In this document: piece after piece, positions 60,444 to 64,000 of the stretch | Numbering within the stretch: the stretch's first letter is position 1 | How the letters are laid out: each line of letters opens with the position of its first letter | Source of the DNA: CAWGUU01 sp963825765 | GTDB taxonomy: Bacteria > Actinomycetota > Acidimicrobiia > Acidimicrobiales > AC-14 | Assembly (NCBI GenBank): GCA_963825765.1 | Contig: CAWGUU010000023.1 | Span: 7,806 to 71,805 of the forward strand | Direction of reading: 5' to 3' | Length of the DNA stretch: 64,000 bases | The notes under the pieces: model-generated | The model's database searches: none | What the model was told of the DNA's origin: nothing | Seen by the model: the letters and a program-made list of their open reading frames with translations, nothing else | Translations under genes and position numbers: made by a program

Positions 60444-61241
60444 TCAGGGCGCGCCCGGCGTGGGGGCCGTGCACGGCGGGAGGCTGACGGCGCTGGACGT
60501 GGTGCTCGTGAGCAGGTTCACGGGGACGGGCCCCGGCTGCAGGCAGCGCACCACCCAGGTGGCGGCACCGTTGCCGTCGGTGAAGACGACCGGGGCGGTC
60601 TCGACGGAGAGTCCCGGACCCGGCGATATCTGCACCCGCACGCCCGGCTGTCCCGCGGTGACTACGTTGCCGGCGGCGTCCACCCCCCCGCCGCCGTAGT
60701 GCACGGTCAGCGTGGCCGTCTGGCCCACGAGGGGCGGGTTGGGGTCGATGGTGGCGGTGACCCCGGTGGTGCCATACCGGACGAGCGTTGTCGAAAGCTG
60801 CTTGACCTCGGTCGCGCCGAGGAAGAACGCGTCCGGCGCAGCTTGGGCCAGGTCGGGCGGCCGGAAGACGTCGACCCGGTAGGAGCCGCCGAGGATCGAC
60901 GGCAGCGTCCATGCGCCGGCCACGGTCTGCACCGTCTGGGTCGCCACCTTGTCGCCGATGAACCGCTCGATCTTGACGGTGGCGCCGGTGACGGGGCCTT
61001 CGGGGCCGTTCACCACCCCGGAGAGGGTCGCTTCCCCCGGGCCCATCTCGGTGATCTGGGTGGTCGCCGTGCGCGGCACCCCCGGGGGCGCGGTCACAGG
61101 TGGGAGGGTCGACGCCGGCGACACGGTGGTGGTCGGGGCGGCGGTGGTGGGCGGCGTCGTGGGAGTCGTGTCGTCGCCGGACCCCCCGCACGACGCCGCC
61201 ACGAGGGCGACGACCACGGCGAGCAGGACTCTGCGCACCAT
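60444..61241 (-). CDS. Lipoprotein with Thr/Pro-rich linker and Ig/CarboxypepD-like domains
   Basis: The product has 265 residues. Signal peptide with lipobox VAASCGG is followed by a Thr/Pro-rich stretch (residues 24-55), a carboxypeptidase-regulatory-like beta domain (ATLSGVVNGPEGPVTGATVKI ends near GGSYRVDVFRP) and a second Ig-like domain (VRVQISPGPGLSVETAPVVF). Probably a cell-surface protein of unknown role. It begins 5 nt after the YgfZ-type gene ends and converges with the kinase gene. Confidence 0.7.
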   Translation of the reverse strand: MVRRVLLAVVVALVAASCGGSGDDTTPTTPPTTAAPTTTVSPASTLPPVTAPPGVPRTATTQITEMGPGEATLSGVVNGPEGPVTGATVKIERFIGDKVATQTVQTVAGAWTLPSILGGSYRVDVFRPPDLAQAAPDAFFLGATEVKQLSTTLVRYGTTGVTATIDPNPPLVGQTATLTVHYGGGGVDAAGNVVTAGQPGVRVQISPGPGLSVETAPVVFTDGNGAATWVVRCLQPGPVPVNLLTSTTSSAVSLPPCTAPTPGAP

Positions 61242-61246
61242 GGGCG

Positions 61247-62161
61247 TCAGGATACGAGAGGGAGCGCCTCGATCCTGGCCACGGCGGTGCCCCCGTCCCA
61301 GGTGAGCTCGGCGTCGGCCGGCGGCTCGACCGCCCGGCGGACGTAGGCGAGGGCGACGGCCGCTTCCAGTCCGGGCGAGAAGGCGGCGCTGGTAACGACC
61401 CCCACCTCCTTGCCGTCGACGTGGAGCGTGGCGCCGGGCGGGGGCGGCGCCCCCCCACTCAGGACGACACCGTGGAGGTGGCGGGGGACATTGCCGCCGC
61501 GGGAGTCGATGCGGGCGACCAACTCCTGGCCGGTGTAACAGCCCTTGGTGAAGCTCACCGAGCGGTCCACGATGCCCGCCTCCTGGGGGATCGTCGACTC
61601 GGTCAGCTCACGACCCATGACCGGGATCCCCGCCTCGATGCGCACCACGTCGTAGGCCTCCAACGAGCACGGCCGGGCGACGTCGGCGGGTGGTGGCTCG
61701 ACGTCGGGCCCGAGCAGGTCGACGCCGGGCAGCCCGGGCCAGTCGGCGGGTATGCCGTCGGGGAAGGCCCGGTGGGCGTCGGGGCCGCGGACGGCGATGC
61801 AGCGCCAGCCGTCCATGGCCTCGACGTCGGCCTTCGTCCGCAGCTTGAACCGGTTGAGGCGTTCGATCACGGTCTGGCCCCAGCCGGCGTCGGTGTCGAG
61901 GACGAAGGCGTCGTCGGTGACCCGTGTCATGCGCAGGAAGGCGACGACCTTGCCCTGCGGGGACAGCAGCAGGGACCAGGCGCTGTCGCCCGCGCCCAGG
62001 GCGAGCACGTTCTGCGACAGCTGGCCCTGCAGGAACTTGGAGGCGTCGGGCCCCGCCACCCGCACGTAGTCGCGGGCCAGCTCGACGACGCCGGCCGAGT
62101 GCCGGAAGGCGGCGTAGTCCCTGCCTAGTTCGGTGGAAGCAGGCAGTTCGGTATCAGGCAC
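61247..62161 (-). CDS. ygfZ: YgfZ/GcvT-domain folate-binding protein
   Basis: The product has 304 residues. KGCYTGQELVARID carries the signature KGC-Y-x-GQE whose Cys is needed in E. coli YgfZ. FLQGQLSQNVLAL and YDVVRIEAGIPVMGRE match the tetrahydrofolate-binding fold. The family supports maturation of [4Fe-4S] proteins. The GTG at 62161 overlaps the trpE end by 8 nt. Confidence 0.9.
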   Translation of the reverse strand: MPDTELPASTELGRDYAAFRHSAGVVELARDYVRVAGPDASKFLQGQLSQNVLALGAGDSAWSLLLSPQGKVVAFLRMTRVTDDAFVLDTDAGWGQTVIERLNRFKLRTKADVEAMDGWRCIAVRGPDAHRAFPDGIPADWPGLPGVDLLGPDVEPPPADVARPCSLEAYDVVRIEAGIPVMGRELTESTIPQEAGIVDRSVSFTKGCYTGQELVARIDSRGGNVPRHLHGVVLSGGAPPPPGATLHVDGKEVGVVTSAAFSPGLEAAVALAYVRRAVEPPADAELTWDGGTAVARIEALPLVS

Positions 62162-63701
62162 CGGCGGCGACCTGTCGGTTGGCGGCGAGCTCGCGGGCGG
62201 CCCGCATGCGCCGGGCGGCGGGGACGGCGGCCAGGAGGGCGGCGGCCTTGTTCCGGCACTCCTCGTCCTCGGCGGCGGGGTCGCTGTCGGCGACGATGCC
62301 GGCGCCCGCCTGCACCGACGCCCGTCCGTCGGCGGCGACGAACATGGTGCGGATGCTGATGGCGGTGTCGAGGTTACCGGAGAAGTCCAGGTAGCCGACC
62401 ACGCCGGCGTACGGTCCCCGCTTGGTCGGCTCGAGCTCGTCGATGATCTGCATGGCCCGCACCTTAGGAGCACCGGAGACAGTTCCCGCCGGGAGGGTCG
62501 CCCGCAGCACGTCGATCGGGCCGAGACCGGGGGAAAGGTCGCCCGACACCTGCGACGTCAGGTGCATCACGTGGCTGTAGCGCTCCAGGGACATCAGCTC
62601 GTCGACCTGCTCGGTGCCGAACGACACCACCCGGCCGACGTCGTTGCGGGCCAGGTCCACCAACATGACGTGTTCCGCCACCTCCTTGGGGTGCTCGCGC
62701 AGCTCGCCGCCCAGGCGACGGTCGTCCTCGGGGGTGGCGCCCCGGCGGCGGGTGCCGGCGATGGGCCGCGAGACCACCCGACCGTCCCTGAGCTGCACCA
62801 TCGGCTCCGGCGACGAGCCGACGACGGTGATCGAGGGGTGGCGCAGGAAGTACATGTACGGGCTGGGGTTCACCTGGCGCAGGACCCGGTAGACGTCGAA
62901 GGGGGCGGCGCCCAGGTCGAGGTCGAAGCGCTGGGACAGCACGACCTGGAAGATGTCTCCCGCCAGGATGTGCTCCTTGGCCACGTCGACGGCCTCGCCG
63001 TAGCGCTTGGAGCCCACCGTGGAGCGCACCTCGGGTGGCGGGTCTCGGGGGTCGGGCGGCGTCGCCGGGGTGTAGGCGAGGGGGCGGCCGAGCTCGTCGG
63101 CCAGCTCCTGCAACCGGCGGCCGGCCTCGTCGTAGCGGGCGTCGAGGGCGTCGGTGGACATTCCGGCGGTGACCCTGACGTTCTCGATGAGGTACACGCG
63201 CTGGCGCCAGTGGTCGAAGGCGGCGACGTGGCCGATCACCGACAGGACGGCGTCGGGGTGGCCCAGGTCGTCGGGCGGCGGCGACGGGAGGTGCTCGACC
63301 TCCCGCACCACGTCGTAGCCCAGGTAGCCGACCACGCCGCCGTGCAGGGGCGGGAGGTCGGGCAGCACCGGGGAGCGATACTCGTGGAGGAGTCCCTCGA
63401 CCGCAGCCAGCACGCCCCGGTCGAGCGGCACACCGGCGGGCAACGTGCCGTCGACCTCGAGTTTGCCGCCGCGGGCGACGATCGTGGCCGACGGCTGGCG
63501 GCCTACGAAGGAGAACCGTCCCCATGTGTCGCCGTGCTCCACCGACTCGAGCAGGAAGCTGGGGGCGGCGTCGGGCCCGTCGCCGGCCAGCTTGAGGTAG
63601 GCGGCGACGGGCGTCTCCAGGTCCGACACCAGCTCGCGCCACACTGGGACGACGGTGTGGCCGGCCGCGAGGGCGCGGAAGTCGTCGCGGCTGAGGTCCA
63701 T
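62154..63701 (-). CDS. trpE: Anthranilate synthase component I
   Basis: The product has 515 residues. N-terminal regulatory half (SFLLESVEHGDTWGRFSFVG contains the LLES tryptophan-binding motif). The chorismate-binding half has GDIFQVVLSQRF, PSPYMYFL, PIAGTRRRG, HVMLVDLARNDVGRV, VMHLTSQVSG and AGAGIVADSDP. It makes anthranilate from chorismate with the glutaminase TrpG, not seen here. It lies between hisI and ygfZ, apart from the main trp operon. Confidence 0.95.
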   Translation of the reverse strand: MDLSRDDFRALAAGHTVVPVWRELVSDLETPVAAYLKLAGDGPDAAPSFLLESVEHGDTWGRFSFVGRQPSATIVARGGKLEVDGTLPAGVPLDRGVLAAVEGLLHEYRSPVLPDLPPLHGGVVGYLGYDVVREVEHLPSPPPDDLGHPDAVLSVIGHVAAFDHWRQRVYLIENVRVTAGMSTDALDARYDEAGRRLQELADELGRPLAYTPATPPDPRDPPPEVRSTVGSKRYGEAVDVAKEHILAGDIFQVVLSQRFDLDLGAAPFDVYRVLRQVNPSPYMYFLRHPSITVVGSSPEPMVQLRDGRVVSRPIAGTRRRGATPEDDRRLGGELREHPKEVAEHVMLVDLARNDVGRVVSFGTEQVDELMSLERYSHVMHLTSQVSGDLSPGLGPIDVLRATLPAGTVSGAPKVRAMQIIDELEPTKRGPYAGVVGYLDFSGNLDTAISIRTMFVAADGRASVQAGAGIVADSDPAAEDEECRNKAAALLAAVPAARRMRAARELAANRQVAAGA

Positions 63702-63706
63702 GGTCG

Positions 63707-64000
63707 TTACGTCGCAGCTGCGGGCGCGGCGGCGCCGAACCGCCGGTAGAAGCACGTGCGCTCGCCGGTGTGGCAGGCGCCCCGGCCCTCCTGCTCGACG
63801 ACGAGGAGGATGGTGTCGGCGTCGCAGTCGTAGCGGGCCTCCCTGACCCACTGGCGGTCGCCCGAGGTCTCGCCCTTGCACCACAGCTCCTTGCGGGACC
63901 GGCTCCAGAACCAGCTGCGGCCGGTGTCGAGGGTGCGCCGGAGGGCCTCCTCGTTCATCCAGGCCAGCATCAGGACGGCGCCGGTGCCCTGCTCCTGCAC
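63707..64000 (-). CDS. hisI: Phosphoribosyl-AMP cyclohydrolase, start beyond the window
   Basis: At least 97 residues are present and the frame is open at the window edge. VLMLAWMNEEALRRTLDTG, FWSRSRKELWCKGETSG, DCDADTILLVVEQ and ACHTGERTCFYRRF contain the zinc-binding cysteines and metal-binding aspartates of HisI. It hydrolyses phosphoribosyl-AMP in histidine synthesis. The trpE ATG follows 5 nt after its stop. Confidence 0.93.
   Translation of the reverse strand: MQEQGTGAVLMLAWMNEEALRRTLDTGRSWFWSRSRKELWCKGETSGDRQWVREARYDCDADTILLVVEQEGRGACHTGERTCFYRRFGAAAPAAAT

Overview
The window is GC-rich, densely coding actinobacterial chromosome. The signs are a WhiB-family regulator, actinobacterial FAS-II and divisome-type genes, many GTG and TTG starts, and operons whose genes are joined by 4-nt GTGA/ATGA overlaps. 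Red-type RuBisCO beside a plant/cyanobacteria-like phosphoribulokinase in such a genome suggests a facultatively autotrophic, Acidimicrobiia-like actinobacterium. This placement is an inference from gene content. I see no phage, transposon, integrase or CRISPR.

Layout. 1-4.3 kb: a partial gene, a secreted propeller protein, two coupled methyltransferases and a MetF-like protein. 4.5-14.2 kb: two sugar ABC operons on the minus strand, one xylose-type with a Gfo/Idh/MocA oxidoreductase and one ribose-type with a ROK kinase, separated by a DksA-like zinc protein. 14.3-20.9 kb: a subtilase gene broken by one missing base, a four-gene GTGA-coupled membrane/methyltransferase cassette, a WhiB gene behind twin palindromes, and a sortase-type surface protein broken by one extra base. 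20.9-28.2 kb: a Calvin-cycle region (cbbS, cbbL, divergent cbbR, class I aldolase, a NarL-type two-component pair, prk). 28.2-32.8 kb: cell-envelope genes (class A PBP, zinc-ribbon protein, small membrane proteins, a SepX/GlpR-like protein). 33-36 kb: a Mop-domain regulator coupled to modABC. 36-45.3 kb: assorted genes, tRNA-Val and tRNA-Leu. 45.3-52.7 kb: a type II fatty acid synthesis cluster. 52.8-57.6 kb: trpC-trpB2-trpF-trpB-trpA. 57.6-64 kb: an MT-A70 methyltransferase, a two-component system, a lipoprotein, ygfZ, trpE and partial hisI.

The most unusual signal is at two unrelated loci (28725-28862 and 58991-59044). In each, the first 20-23 bases of a membrane-protein gene, including its start codon, are tandemly duplicated. 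Every copy is a tiny reading frame (MILWPVGP-stop or MTRRLPT-stop) whose TGA overlaps the ATG or GTG of the next copy. This forms a chain of minicistrons that ends in the real gene. It uses the same 4-nt overlap that joins ordinary genes in this genome, so it may act as a translation-reinitiation rheostat. Other notable points are three genes whose best start is CTG, a candidate structured RNA between a promoter and tRNA-Leu, a Nudix gene whose stop codon lies inside tRNA-Val, a Rieske/chagasin-like fusion, and a biotinyl-like protein without its lysine.

Functions fit a cell that scavenges sugars, can fix CO2 (RuBisCO, PRK and aldolase are all here, but CbbX is not in view) and makes its own fatty acids and tryptophan.
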